From: CAYNYF01 sp964401385
GTDB lineage: Bacteria > Planctomycetota > Phycisphaerae > SM23-33
Length of the DNA stretch: 64,000 nt
Direction: 5' to 3'
Assembly (NCBI GenBank): GCA_964401385.1
Contig: CAYNYF010000003.1
Coordinates: 1-64,000 of the forward strand
Shown: piece by piece, positions 15,455 through 24,345 of the stretch
How positions within the stretch are numbered: position 1 is the stretch's first letter
How the letters are laid out: each line of letters begins with the position of its first letter
The notes under the pieces: generated by a model
What the model was told of the DNA's origin: nothing
The model's input: only the letters and a program-made list of their open reading frames with translations
Database searches by the model: none
Translations under genes and position numbers: made by a program

Positions 15455-18124
15455 ATGGGTGTGCATCGCGTGCAGCCTGAGCCGGCGGCCGCTGGCGCCG
15501 ACCGGTGGCGATGGATCGCCCCGTGCGCGGTCATCGCCCTCGCCGCCGTCGTCGCCTGCTCCAAGGTCTGGACCGTCGACGTCTTCTGGCAGCTCAAGAG
15601 CGGCCAATGGATGCTGGAGCAGGGCAGGGTGCTCGGGCACGATCCCTTCAGCGTCGACGGCGCTGACAAATGGGTCAACGTCCACTGGCTCTTTCAGGTG
15701 CTGGTGGCGGCGATCCATCGCATCGGCGGCTTTTCGGGGCTGGTCGTGCTCAAGATGGCGGCCTTTGGCGGCCTGCTGGCGGTGCTGGCGCTCGGGCTGC
15801 GGAGGCGGATCGGACCGGGCTGGCTGATGCTGGTCGGGCTGTGGCTCATCCTGACCGTTGAAACCCGCGTCCGCGTCCGCCCTGAGATCTTCACCTACCT
15901 GCTGCTGATGGTCACGCTGCTGATCGTGGAGTCGGTTCGCCGGGGGGCCTCGCCGAAGCGGCTGTGGTGGCTGGTGCCGATCAACATGCTGTGGGTGAAC
16001 GTGCACGGCCTGTACATCGTCGGCATCGCCTCGGCGTGGATGGCGCTGGCCGGAGCCGGCCTGGACCGGCTGTTGAAGCGCCCGACCGCCGGCAACCTGG
16101 CGAGCGTCCAGGCGCTGCTGCCGATCGTGGCGGCGACGGCGGCGTGCTTCGTCAGCCCCTGGCCGGTGGAGGCGGCGCTGCACCCGCTGCTGCTGCGAAC
16201 GCGAGTCACCGGCGAGCAGAGGCTGTTTTCCTTTGGCGTGCAGGAGCTCCGCCCGACCTACCTGTTCAACCCGTTCCGCAAGTTGCCGCTGCTGGTGGCT
16301 CTTCTGGGGGCGGTGGCCGTGCTGGAGGCGCTGCGAAGCCGCCGCCGCTCGGTTCCGACCGGGCACGCCCTGGTGTACGCGGCGTTCCTGGTGCTGGGCG
16401 TGCTGGCCGTGCGGAACGTGACGCTGTTCGCCGTGGCGGCCGGCTTCCTGCTGGCGGTCCACGGCGGCGAGTGGATCGGGCGCGCGACGCGGCGGCGTTC
16501 GCTGCTGCGAAAGCTGGCAACGCCCGCGCGCGTCGTCATGCTGCTGGTCCTGGCCGCAACCGCCGCCGCCTACGCCACGGAAGCGTCCTACCGCTGGCTG
16601 CGGCGCCCGGCCAGCCGGTTTGGCTTCGGCCTCATCGAGGGCGAGCACCCGATCGCGATGGCCAAGTGGCTGGGCCGGTCGGACCTGGAAGGCGACATCC
16701 TGCCGCTGGAGTTCGGTCAGGGCGGCGCGTTTATCTGCTACGCCTACCCTCGGCGGAAGGTGTGGATGGACGGCCGGCTGGAAGTACATTCCATGGGGCG
16801 GCTGGAGAAGCTGTATGAGTATCGCGTGAAGATGCTCTCTTCGCGCACGGCCGGGGATCCGGCCGAGATGCCGCTGCCGAAGACGATTCGCTTCATCGCG
16901 GTCCGCTCGACCGACACCGCCCAGATCCGCGCCCTGAGCAGGTGCGAGGATCGCTTCAAGCTCATCTACGTGGACCGGGCGGGGGTATGCTTTGTGCGCC
17001 TGCCGGTCAAGGGCGAGGAGGACAACGAGCTGTTGTGGAAGTGGCACTGGGAGCGGCCCCTGCCCCCGTCCAACCTGGATCAGTTCGATCGCCCGCTGGC
17101 AGCCGACGCCCCCGCGCCGCTGCTGGACGTGCCGACCCGCCGCACCTGGTACCGCCAGAACGTCCCGCCGGCGCACTGGTACATGGGCGAGATATTCTAC
17201 TTCCTCGGCCGCTACAACCTGGCCGTGCGGTACCTGACGGTGGCCGACCGCCTGGGATTGCAGGAACCGATCCACACGGCGGGCATGCTGGCGTGGGCTC
17301 ACCAGTCTCTGGCGGAATACCAGCCGATCGAGCCGGAGTTCGAGCTTTGCGACCTGCCGGTCGATCCCAACCTGGCCCGGGCGCTGGCGCTGTACGAGGG
17401 CATGGACCTTTCCGACATGGGCGACCTGGCCGTCCGGAGCTACGCCCTGAACCGGCTGCATGCCCTCTTCGTGGCCGGACACATAGACGCCGGCTCCAAG
17501 GCCATGAAGCGGTATCTGGAGAGTCTGCCGATTCCGACCCGCTGGCATCCCGGGGCGGAGGTGATCCGGCTGGCGGATGCCATCAAGGTTCGCTATGGGC
17601 AGTCGCTGGCGACCAGGGACAACTCCCGGCTGCCCAGCCTGGACCCGGCCGAGCGGGCCTACCTGCTCCTGGACCAGCCGATTGATTCGGAGCACAAGAC
17701 CGGGCTGATCGACGCCGCCATCGAGGTGCTGGCAAGCGCGCCCAAGCTGCCGCCGCGGTCAAGAATGCTCCTGGGCGATCTGTATCTGCGCAAGGGCCAG
17801 ACCGCGCTGGCGCGCCGACAGTACGAGGTCGCCGCGGAGATGAAGATGGATCAGGACTGGGCCTTGCAGATGCGGCGGGGCTTGTGCTGCTGGGCGGCCG
17901 GCGATCTGGGCGGGGCGGTTGCGGGGCTGCGGCAGGCGGCCCGGTCAAACCCGAAGGCGCCCGAGCCGGCGGCGTATCTGGCGTTGCTGCAAGAGCAGTT
18001 GGGCGATTACGCCGCGGTGGGCGAGGCGCTGCGGCGGTACGCCGGCCCCACCACCCAGCCGGCGGACAACCAGGCGATTCAACTGCTCGTGCGGATCGGG
18101 GCGCGCCTGAAGACGCGGGAATAG
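15455..18124 (+). CDS. Large polytopic membrane protein with C-terminal TPR-like region (GT-C-like)
   Basis: 889 residues with two parts. The N-terminal half has about ten hydrophobic helices and begins with a lumenal-loop signature VDVFWQLKSGQWMLEQG..DPFS, reminiscent of GT-C glycosyltransferase-like proteins in which an Asp follows the first helix. After about residue 385 a soluble domain starts (AMAKWLGRSDLEGDILP, then a conserved YAYPRRKVWMDGRLE). From about 560 helical repeats of TPR type appear (ARALALYEGMD, LGDLYLRKGQTALARRQYEVA, LRQAARSNPKAPEPAAYLALL). It probably sits in the inner membrane with the repeat region outside. Substrate and function are unknown. Confidence 0.8.
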   Translation: MGVHRVQPEPAAAGADRWRWIAPCAVIALAAVVACSKVWTVDVFWQLKSGQWMLEQGRVLGHDPFSVDGADKWVNVHWLFQVLVAAIHRIGGFSGLVVLKMAAFGGLLAVLALGLRRRIGPGWLMLVGLWLILTVETRVRVRPEIFTYLLLMVTLLIVESVRRGASPKRLWWLVPINMLWVNVHGLYIVGIASAWMALAGAGLDRLLKRPTAGNLASVQALLPIVAATAACFVSPWPVEAALHPLLLRTRVTGEQRLFSFGVQELRPTYLFNPFRKLPLLVALLGAVAVLEALRSRRRSVPTGHALVYAAFLVLGVLAVRNVTLFAVAAGFLLAVHGGEWIGRATRRRSLLRKLATPARVVMLLVLAATAAAYATEASYRWLRRPASRFGFGLIEGEHPIAMAKWLGRSDLEGDILPLEFGQGGAFICYAYPRRKVWMDGRLEVHSMGRLEKLYEYRVKMLSSRTAGDPAEMPLPKTIRFIAVRSTDTAQIRALSRCEDRFKLIYVDRAGVCFVRLPVKGEEDNELLWKWHWERPLPPSNLDQFDRPLAADAPAPLLDVPTRRTWYRQNVPPAHWYMGEIFYFLGRYNLAVRYLTVADRLGLQEPIHTAGMLAWAHQSLAEYQPIEPEFELCDLPVDPNLARALALYEGMDLSDMGDLAVRSYALNRLHALFVAGHIDAGSKAMKRYLESLPIPTRWHPGAEVIRLADAIKVRYGQSLATRDNSRLPSLDPAERAYLLLDQPIDSEHKTGLIDAAIEVLASAPKLPPRSRMLLGDLYLRKGQTALARRQYEVAAEMKMDQDWALQMRRGLCCWAAGDLGGAVAGLRQAARSNPKAPEPAAYLALLQEQLGDYAAVGEALRRYAGPTTQPADNQAIQLLVRIGARLKTRE

Positions 18125-18141
18125 CCCCTGCGCCGGTCGGC

Positions 18142-18169
18142 TTAACATCGCCGGCCGAATACCTATAAT
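18142..18169 (+). promoter_or_regulatory. Putative strong promoter of the secreted protein gene
   Basis: TTAACA and a perfect TATAAT separated by 16 bases, 21 bases before the ATG at 18191. The short leader contains GGAAGG. Confidence 0.55.
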
Positions 18170-18190
18170 GAGCCGGGAAGGACTGAGTCC

Positions 18191-19534
18191 ATGAGACCTA
18201 TTCACGCGGTGGTTCTCGTAGCGGGGACGATGCTGGCGCCGGTGTGGGCTCGAGCGCAGGCCCCGGCCGGTGAGCCCGGGCTGACTCCAAGCAGCCTGTA
18301 CACCGACGAGTTCAACGGTTTTGTCCTGCGGCCTCCGGCCGGGGCCGAGCGGCTTCGTGAAACCTCGCCGCGCCGGCTGGTCTGCTGGGCTCGGAGGGAC
18401 CCAAAGACCCGGGCGATCCGCTGGTCGCTGGAGGTCCTGCGCACCCGCCACGAGCCGTCCAAGCTGCCGCCGAAGGAATATGCCGACGCCATCGCCAGGC
18501 AACTGGCCAGCGTCTCGCGCTTCCACGTGGACTCCACCGAGCTGGGAAAGGTCGCCGGCAAGCCGGCCATGCACTTCCGGGGCATCTGGAAAGGGGCGCT
18601 GGAGCTGTGGCGGCGGCAGACCTGGGTGCAGATCAAGCCGGACGAGTACCTGGTGCTGAACATCGCCGGCCCCATCGCCGAGAAGGCGGAGATGGACACG
18701 GCTCTGACCCGGGTGGCCGGCTCGCTGAAGCTGTTCGATCCATCGGCCGTTCTGAAGGAAAGAGCGGCGAATCTCGCCCGCGGCTCGGCGGTGCTGACCG
18801 GGCTGGACGAGGCGAAGCTGCGCGCCGTGCTGGCGGAGGGGCCTTCTTACTATCTCGTCCAACTAAAGGGCAAGCCCATCGGCTTCGTGAAGATCACCGA
18901 GACCGTGGGCAATCTCGGCCGGGACCGGGGCCTGCGCGTGGTGCGCGTCGGGGCCCTGAAGCTGCCGGGTGAGCCCAGGCGACTGACGCGCGAGGAGCTG
19001 TTCGCCACCGCCGATCGAAAGGTGGAGCGGTGGCGGCGGACCGTGATCGACGGCGAGGGCACCGCCGCGGTCAAGAGCGTCTCTGAGGCCATCAAGCAGT
19101 ACGACGTGCTGCTGATGCAGACCAAGCGCTCGGACCGGCCGCTGCCGAGCCGGCAGCGCAAAGTGCCTGCGACGATCCGCCCGGCCTACCTGCCCGTGGC
19201 CTTCGATGGGCTGGTTCCGCGGCTGATCGATCGGACCGGGAAGGCCACGTATGGGTTTGTGGTGTACAACGCGGCCGCCAACGACTTCGACCTGCGGCTG
19301 GTGCGGGTAATCGGGCCGGAGAAGATCACCTTCGCCGGTCGCAGGGTCGCCGCCGTCCACCTGGGTGACCGGATGGCGCAGGACGCCCCCTGGGTCGAGC
19401 TGTGGGTCGACGAAAAGGGCCTCCTGCTGCGAATGGCCACGCCGGAAGGGCCGACCATGTATCGGGCCGGTCGCGGAGTCGTCGCCGCCAGCTTCGGGGC
19501 AGAACTGGGCGAGCTGGAGAAGATGGGCTCCTGA
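18191..19534 (+). CDS. Secreted protein of unknown function
   Basis: 447 residues. The N-terminus is a signal peptide (MRPIHAVVLVAGTMLAPVWARAQA, likely cut after ARAQA). The rest is soluble, mixed alpha/beta, with no motif I recognise. Segments such as RRDPKTRAIRWSLEVLR, YLVLNIAGP and the later VVYNAAANDFDLRLVRVIGPEKI suggest a beta-rich periplasmic or surface protein. GGAAGG precedes the ATG, and a near-consensus promoter lies directly upstream. It is 84 bases upstream of trxB but its relation to it is unclear. Real gene: long open frame, signal peptide and good start signals. Confidence 0.8.
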   Translation: MRPIHAVVLVAGTMLAPVWARAQAPAGEPGLTPSSLYTDEFNGFVLRPPAGAERLRETSPRRLVCWARRDPKTRAIRWSLEVLRTRHEPSKLPPKEYADAIARQLASVSRFHVDSTELGKVAGKPAMHFRGIWKGALELWRRQTWVQIKPDEYLVLNIAGPIAEKAEMDTALTRVAGSLKLFDPSAVLKERAANLARGSAVLTGLDEAKLRAVLAEGPSYYLVQLKGKPIGFVKITETVGNLGRDRGLRVVRVGALKLPGEPRRLTREELFATADRKVERWRRTVIDGEGTAAVKSVSEAIKQYDVLLMQTKRSDRPLPSRQRKVPATIRPAYLPVAFDGLVPRLIDRTGKATYGFVVYNAAANDFDLRLVRVIGPEKITFAGRRVAAVHLGDRMAQDAPWVELWVDEKGLLLRMATPEGPTMYRAGRGVVAASFGAELGELEKMGS

Positions 19535-19618
19535 ATGGCGGCCGGACCGCCGTCCGGGCGCCTTCCAGGTGAACCGACGCCGCCCGCCCGACAGCGCCGC
19601 CGGAAAAAGGACCAGACA

Positions 19619-20632
19619 ATGCCTCCACAGGATATCCACGACGTGATCATCATCGGCGCCGGCCCGGCCGGGTTCGCCGCCGCCCTGTACACCACGCGCG
19701 ACCGCTATCGAACGCTGCTGCTGGAGAAGGTGGGCCTGCCCGGAGGGCAAATCCTGCTGACCGACCGGCTGGAGAACTATCCCGGCTATGAATCGATCGC
19801 CGGGGCGGACCTGATCGCCCACATGCAGAAGCAAGTGGAGAACTTTGGGGGGTCGGTGACCGCGGCCGCGGAGGCCACCGGCATTCGCCGACGCGACGAC
19901 GGCCTGTTGGAGGTCGAGGTCAATGGCGGCGAGCAGACCCACCTCGGCCGGGCGGTGATCCTCTCCCCCGGCAGCGACTACCGCCAGCTCGGCGTGCCCG
20001 GGGAGGCCGAACTCCGCCAGGCCACCAAGGTCTCTTACTGCGCCACCTGCGACGGGGCATTTTACCAGGGCAAGCACGTTTTGACCGTCGGCGGGGGCAA
20101 CACGGCCGTGGGGGATACCATCTATTTGGCCGAGCGATTCGCGAAAAACGTCACCATGATCCACCGGCGCGAGGAGTTCCGCGCCCAGAAGGTGCTGACC
20201 GAGGAGCTTTACGAAAAGGCTCCCAAGCACAACATCGACATCAAGCTGCCCTACGTGCTGGAGCGGATCGTTCCCAACGCCGGCGCCACCGAGATCGACC
20301 ATGTCGTCATCAAGAACGTCAAGACCGGCCGGAAAGAACAGCTCAAGGTCGAGGGGGTGTTCATCTTCGTGGGCATGGTGCCGAACACAAAATGGCTGGC
20401 CGGGGCGGTGGAACTCAGCGAGGCCGGCTACATTCAGTGCAACTGCCTGACGCTGCAAACGTCGATGCCCGGCGTGTTCGTGGCCGGCGACTGCCGCGTG
20501 GGGGCGGCGATGCAGTTGGTCACGGCGTGCAGCGACGGCGTGGTGGCGGCGTTGATGCTGAAACAGTACTTCCGCGACCCCGGCTCCTGGGAGGCGGCAA
20601 ACGCCGAGGGCCTGGGCGGGACCGGCTGGTAG
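19619..20632 (+). CDS. trxB: Thioredoxin reductase (NAD(P)H, FAD)
   Basis: Low-molecular-weight thioredoxin reductase, 337 residues. FAD-binding GAGPAGFAAALYTTR at the N-terminus, PGGQILLTDRLENYPGYE, the redox-active CATC (Cys141, Cys144) in VSYCATCDGAFY, the second Rossmann motif GGGNTAVGD, and the FAD site VFVAGDCR. The GGGNTAxxD..HRRxxFRA layout is that of the NADPH-binding family. The ATG at 19619 has AAGGA upstream; longer frames from 19535 lack a start signal. It supplies electrons to thioredoxin for disulfide reduction. Confidence 0.95.
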   Translation: MPPQDIHDVIIIGAGPAGFAAALYTTRDRYRTLLLEKVGLPGGQILLTDRLENYPGYESIAGADLIAHMQKQVENFGGSVTAAAEATGIRRRDDGLLEVEVNGGEQTHLGRAVILSPGSDYRQLGVPGEAELRQATKVSYCATCDGAFYQGKHVLTVGGGNTAVGDTIYLAERFAKNVTMIHRREEFRAQKVLTEELYEKAPKHNIDIKLPYVLERIVPNAGATEIDHVVIKNVKTGRKEQLKVEGVFIFVGMVPNTKWLAGAVELSEAGYIQCNCLTLQTSMPGVFVAGDCRVGAAMQLVTACSDGVVAALMLKQYFRDPGSWEAANAEGLGGTGW

Positions 20633-20720
20633 GCCGGCCGGGCGCTCGCCGACGGGAAGCCGGAGGCACCGCCCGGAAAACTTCCGCCAATGACCCGACG
20701 GGCGTGGATTCCTGGACTCT

Positions 20721-21605
20721 ATGGCTCCGGCGACGCGCAACAGCAAGGTTCGTCTGCTGGCGGTGGACGTTGACGGCACGCTGCTCTGCGGCGGCACGGT
20801 CGACCCCGCCGACGCGGATGCCCTTCGCGCCGCCGTCGGGGCCGGCATCGTCGTCTGCCTGTGCACCGGCCGGAGCTGGAACGAGGTCCGGGATATCTGG
20901 GAGGAAATGAATCTGCCCGCCCCGCGTGCCCCCGTGGTCTGCGCCGGCGGGGCGCTGGTGGTCGAGCCGGACACGGGCCGCAGCCTCTACAGCCGCTCGT
21001 TCGACCGCGCCACCGCCGACGAGCTGGCGCAGGAGATGCACGGCCTGGGGTATCCGGTCATGGCCCTGGTGGATGCCTGGCGAGAGGGCTTCGACTACTA
21101 CATCATCGGTCGGCATGAAGATCATCCACTGTACCGGAGGTTCTTCGACCGGCGAGAGCCCCGCATGCGGCAGGTGGCCGAGCTGAACCGGCCGGACCAT
21201 GCCCGGCCGCTGCGGATCAGCGTGCTGGAGGAGCGCGACCGCGCCGAGGAGCTGGTGGGCATGTTCAGGCGGCGTTTCGCCGGGCGGGTCGAGGTGCAGG
21301 CCATATGGCTGCGCAGCCTCGACCTGCACATTGTCGAGGCGTTCGCCGCCGGTGCCAACAAGTTCACCGCCATGGTCTACGTCGGACAGGGATGCCGGAT
21401 CGGCCCGGGCGCCATGGCCGCCATCGGCGACGACTATAACGACCTGCCGTTGTTGGAGGGGGCCGCGCTGTCGGCGACGACGGCCGACGCCCCGGACGAG
21501 CTGCGCCGGGCCGCTGACGTCATCGTCGCCCCGCGCGGTCAGCGGGCCGTGGCCGAATTCGTCGACATGCTGCTGGCGAACAGGACCGATCGACGGCCGC
21601 GGTGA
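20721..21605 (+). CDS. HAD-superfamily hydrolase, Cof subfamily
   Basis: Cof/YbiV-type haloacid dehalogenase phosphatase, 294 residues. Motif I DVDGTLL gives the nucleophile and acid/base aspartates; motif II is CTGRS; motif III Lys is in GANKFTAM; motif IV is GDDYNDLPLL. The insert between motifs II and III (about 85-200) is the C2 cap. Members dephosphorylate sugar phosphates or flavin/nucleotide phosphates; which one is not readable here. It lies 88 bases after trxB on the same strand with no strong terminator between. Confidence 0.92.
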   Translation: MAPATRNSKVRLLAVDVDGTLLCGGTVDPADADALRAAVGAGIVVCLCTGRSWNEVRDIWEEMNLPAPRAPVVCAGGALVVEPDTGRSLYSRSFDRATADELAQEMHGLGYPVMALVDAWREGFDYYIIGRHEDHPLYRRFFDRREPRMRQVAELNRPDHARPLRISVLEERDRAEELVGMFRRRFAGRVEVQAIWLRSLDLHIVEAFAAGANKFTAMVYVGQGCRIGPGAMAAIGDDYNDLPLLEGAALSATTADAPDELRRAADVIVAPRGQRAVAEFVDMLLANRTDRRPR

Positions 21606-21688
21606 CCGGGGATCACCGGGCAGACAATTGCAGGCTCTTGCGTCTTGGTCTGCCGAGGCGGTCGGATCGGCCCTGGTCTCTCTTCCGC

Positions 21689-22636
21689 TTATTCCGGCCG
21701 GTTTGGCCGCGCCGGCCTCTCTCGCCCCGCTCGAGGCGGCCTGTTCCTGAGCTGCTCGCGCTGGGCGCCAGTGAGCACTTCGGCGCGGATCTTCTGCATG
21801 GCTTCCTGCCAGATCGTCCTGCGCTGATCGGGGCCGGCTTCCTGGACCTTCTTCCGGGCCTCGGCCATGATGTCGTTGACCTGTTTCCGCTGCGCTTCGG
21901 TGAGATTGAGCGCGGCGAACACGTCCCGGCCTCGCCCGCTGCGGAGCAGCCGGTCGAACTTCGCGACCTGATCGGGCGTGAGGACCTTCTTCCTGATCTC
22001 ATCGGTGGCCTTCCGCCACAGCTCGGCCGTCGCCCTGGGGCCTTGGGCCTTGGCGGCCTCGCCCGCCGCCCGGTCGATGATCTTGCCGGCGAGATCTTTC
22101 TGGGCCTTGCGCAGATCGAACACCGTCAGCACCAGGCGGATCCGCCCCGCCTGCGATACCAGCATGCGCCGGTTGCGCAGCACCAGCGGCACGAACCTCT
22201 CCTTCTGCTGGCCCTTGAGAACCTCCGCGATCTGCAACGCCAGCTTCTCCTGTAGCCGGTTCCGCTGTTGGGTGATCTTGGCCCTCTTGGCGGTCAGCTC
22301 CCTGATGGCCTTTTCGTCCTTTTCCTCCCGGGCCTTGGCCAACTGGTCGCGGAGGCCACTGAGATCTTCCCCGTACTGCTTGCGCCAGTTGTCGACTTCC
22401 TGCTGATGGGTGTTGAGGATCTGCTGGACGCGGACTTTTTGCCCGGCATCCAGGTCGAGCTGTCTGAGAGCCTGTTCGAGGAACTGCCTCGGGTTCAGCG
22501 CCCTGGGGCGGGCGGGCCTTTGCGGCCTCTCGGTCCGCCGCGGCCGCTCCGGTTGATCGGCCTGCTGCGCCAACCCCGTTGATGCGAGCACCCAGGCGCC
22601 GGCCAGCGCCACTGCCAATGCTTTCCTGACGGTCAT
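21689..22636 (-). CDS. Secreted CpxP/Spy-like helical protein
   Basis: 315 residues. A signal peptide (MTVRKALAVALAGAWVLAS, cut near GLAQQ) is followed by an Arg/Pro-rich linker and a long charged helical region with repeated LTxxQ-like motifs: LDAGQKVRVQQIL, LTPDQVAKFDRLL, LTEAQRKQVNDIM and LTGAQREQL. This pattern matches the LTXXQ (CpxP/Spy) group of periplasmic chaperone-like stress proteins, though this one is about twice as long and has two such halves. AAAGGA precedes the ATG. It faces the HAD gene tail to tail. Function by analogy only: periplasmic protein or metal stress. Confidence 0.75.
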   Translation of the reverse strand: MTVRKALAVALAGAWVLASTGLAQQADQPERPRRTERPQRPARPRALNPRQFLEQALRQLDLDAGQKVRVQQILNTHQQEVDNWRKQYGEDLSGLRDQLAKAREEKDEKAIRELTAKRAKITQQRNRLQEKLALQIAEVLKGQQKERFVPLVLRNRRMLVSQAGRIRLVLTVFDLRKAQKDLAGKIIDRAAGEAAKAQGPRATAELWRKATDEIRKKVLTPDQVAKFDRLLRSGRGRDVFAALNLTEAQRKQVNDIMAEARKKVQEAGPDQRRTIWQEAMQKIRAEVLTGAQREQLRNRPPRAGRERPARPNRPE

Positions 22637-22843
22637 CTTCAGCGATCCTTTCCTTTCGGGGGGCGCTGCCGCCGATCCAGCCCGCGATCACCGAGATCGC
22701 ACCCATGGGAACCCGGCGGTCGCCCGCCAGTAGGCTCAACGCAGGCGGCTCCGTAGGTATTGCCGAACGGGGCGCGAATTGTGCGCGTGCCCGGTTCGTC
22801 GCCCGCAGTCGCACGCTCACGCCACCGGACCGGCGAGGTCCGC

Positions 22844-24118
22844 TTACCGCCTTCCGCAGCAGTGCTTGTACTTCCGGCCGGAGCCGCAGGGGCAGGGGTC
22901 GTTCCGTCCGGGCGTCCTGCCGGCGGAGGAGGGCGGCGATTCGTCTGCGGCGGCGGCCGGCTTGGCCCGCTGCGCCGGAGAGGGCATCTGTCCGCGCTGG
23001 ATCCCTTCGGCCATGCGCTTCAGCTCGGGCAGTGCCGAGCGGAAGAACATCTTGTAGCCTTCGCAGAAGTGGTTGACCCGCTTGGGGTCGCCCGTCTCCG
23101 CGTCGGGGATGTGGTGCTTGGGGCAGCCGCCGTTGCAGTAGGCCAGGAATTCACAATCCCGGCAGGCCTCCGGCAGCTCGGTCTTGAGGGCGGCGAACTC
23201 CTCCAGCCTGGGCGAGCGGATCAGGTCTTCCAGGGGCGCATCCGTGATGTTGCCGATCTTCCATTGCTTGTAGACAAAGTGGTCGCAGGCATACAGGTCG
23301 CCGTTGAATTCCAGCACCGGGGCGTTGGCGCAGCGGCTGGCGTTGCAGCACAAGCTCGCCTGGCCGTGCACGAGCGTGTGCAGCACGCTGTCGATCAGCC
23401 GCTCGGAGACCAACCCCACGTGCCGGTCGCGCCAGAGTTCGAACACCTCCAGCATGAAGCGCCCGAACTGCTCGCCGGTGCAGGAGAACTCTCTCGGCCG
23501 GCCGCGGGCGTCCTTTTCCAGGATGGGGATGAATTGCAGCCAGTGGACGCCGCGGTTGACGAAGTAGCGGTAGATGTCCCCGCCGTGGGGAGCGTTGCGG
23601 GCGTTCAGCGTGACCAGCACGTTGAACTCCACGCCGTGCTTCCTGAGCAGTTCCAGCCCGGCCCAGGCGCGGTGGAAGGTGGGGTTGCCCTGGCGGTCGC
23701 GACGGAAGGCGTCGTGCCATTCCGCCGGCCCGTCCAGGCTGATCCCGACCAGGAATTTGTGCTCGGCGAAGAATTCGCACCACTTCTCGTCCAGGAGCGT
23801 GCCGTTGCTCTGCATGGCGTTTGCGACCGTCTGTCCTTCCCGGACGTATTGGCTCTGGAAGGCGACCGCCTTGGCGAAGAAGTCCTTCCCGGCCAGCAGC
23901 GGCTCGCCGCCCTGCCAGCCGAAGTTCACCTGAGTCGGCTGGAGGGCCATGTACTGGCGGGTGTAGCTCTCCAGCGTCTGGTCGCTCATCATGAAGTGAT
24001 GGACATTGGGGTAGAGCTGCTTCGGCTTGGCGGTGTAGTAGCAGTACACGCAGTCGAGGTTGCAGACGCCGCACACCGGCTTGGCCATGATGTAGAAGGG
24101 ACGAATGATCTCGCTCAT
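22844..24118 (-). CDS. Anaerobic sulfatase-maturating radical SAM/SPASM enzyme with SEC-C tail
   Basis: Radical SAM enzyme of the anSME type, 424 residues, which oxidises an active-site Cys or Ser of sulfatases to formylglycine without oxygen. The [4Fe-4S]-SAM motif CxxxCxxC is Cys19, Cys23, Cys26 in CNLDCVYCYY; WQGGEPLLAG and SNGTLLD follow. The SPASM domain has Cys clusters LCCNASRCANAP, YACDHFVY and CRDCEFLAYCNGGCPKH. The C-terminus is a SEC-C zinc motif (DPCPCGSGRKYKHCC), an uncommon addition. The ATG at 24118 is preferred over an upstream codon because of AGGAAG and the family N-terminus. Its likely client is the Cys-type sulfatase at 61652-63037. Confidence 0.93.
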   Translation of the reverse strand: MSEIIRPFYIMAKPVCGVCNLDCVYCYYTAKPKQLYPNVHHFMMSDQTLESYTRQYMALQPTQVNFGWQGGEPLLAGKDFFAKAVAFQSQYVREGQTVANAMQSNGTLLDEKWCEFFAEHKFLVGISLDGPAEWHDAFRRDRQGNPTFHRAWAGLELLRKHGVEFNVLVTLNARNAPHGGDIYRYFVNRGVHWLQFIPILEKDARGRPREFSCTGEQFGRFMLEVFELWRDRHVGLVSERLIDSVLHTLVHGQASLCCNASRCANAPVLEFNGDLYACDHFVYKQWKIGNITDAPLEDLIRSPRLEEFAALKTELPEACRDCEFLAYCNGGCPKHHIPDAETGDPKRVNHFCEGYKMFFRSALPELKRMAEGIQRGQMPSPAQRAKPAAAADESPPSSAGRTPGRNDPCPCGSGRKYKHCCGRR

Positions 24119-24259
24119 CGACGAACCAACTTCCTGGCCGCGGCCGCCGGGCTGCGGGCGACGCATCCGGGCCGCGATTTCAAGTTTAGTGCGCGGCGAG
24201 GCGTTTGCGAAAAGAATCTTGCCCGGTCCGCCGGCGCCGCCACGCCGCCCTGGCGCGGG

Positions 24260-24287
24260 TTGATTGGCCGGCCGGCGGGTGTATACT
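24260..24287 (+). promoter_or_regulatory. Putative promoter of the MFS transporter
   Basis: TTGATT and TATACT separated by 16 bases, about 58 bases before the ATG at 24346. Confidence 0.5.
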
Positions 24288-24345
24288 CAGGCGTCCTCTT
24301 GACCACGTGCAAGGCTTTGGGTGATCCGGGCGGGAGACCGTGCAA

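Noticed and set aside
21601..21654. Two inverted repeats between the HAD and CpxP-like genes
   Set aside because: Arms of 5 and 7 bases, the second with a long loop, and no T-run, so not called a terminator.
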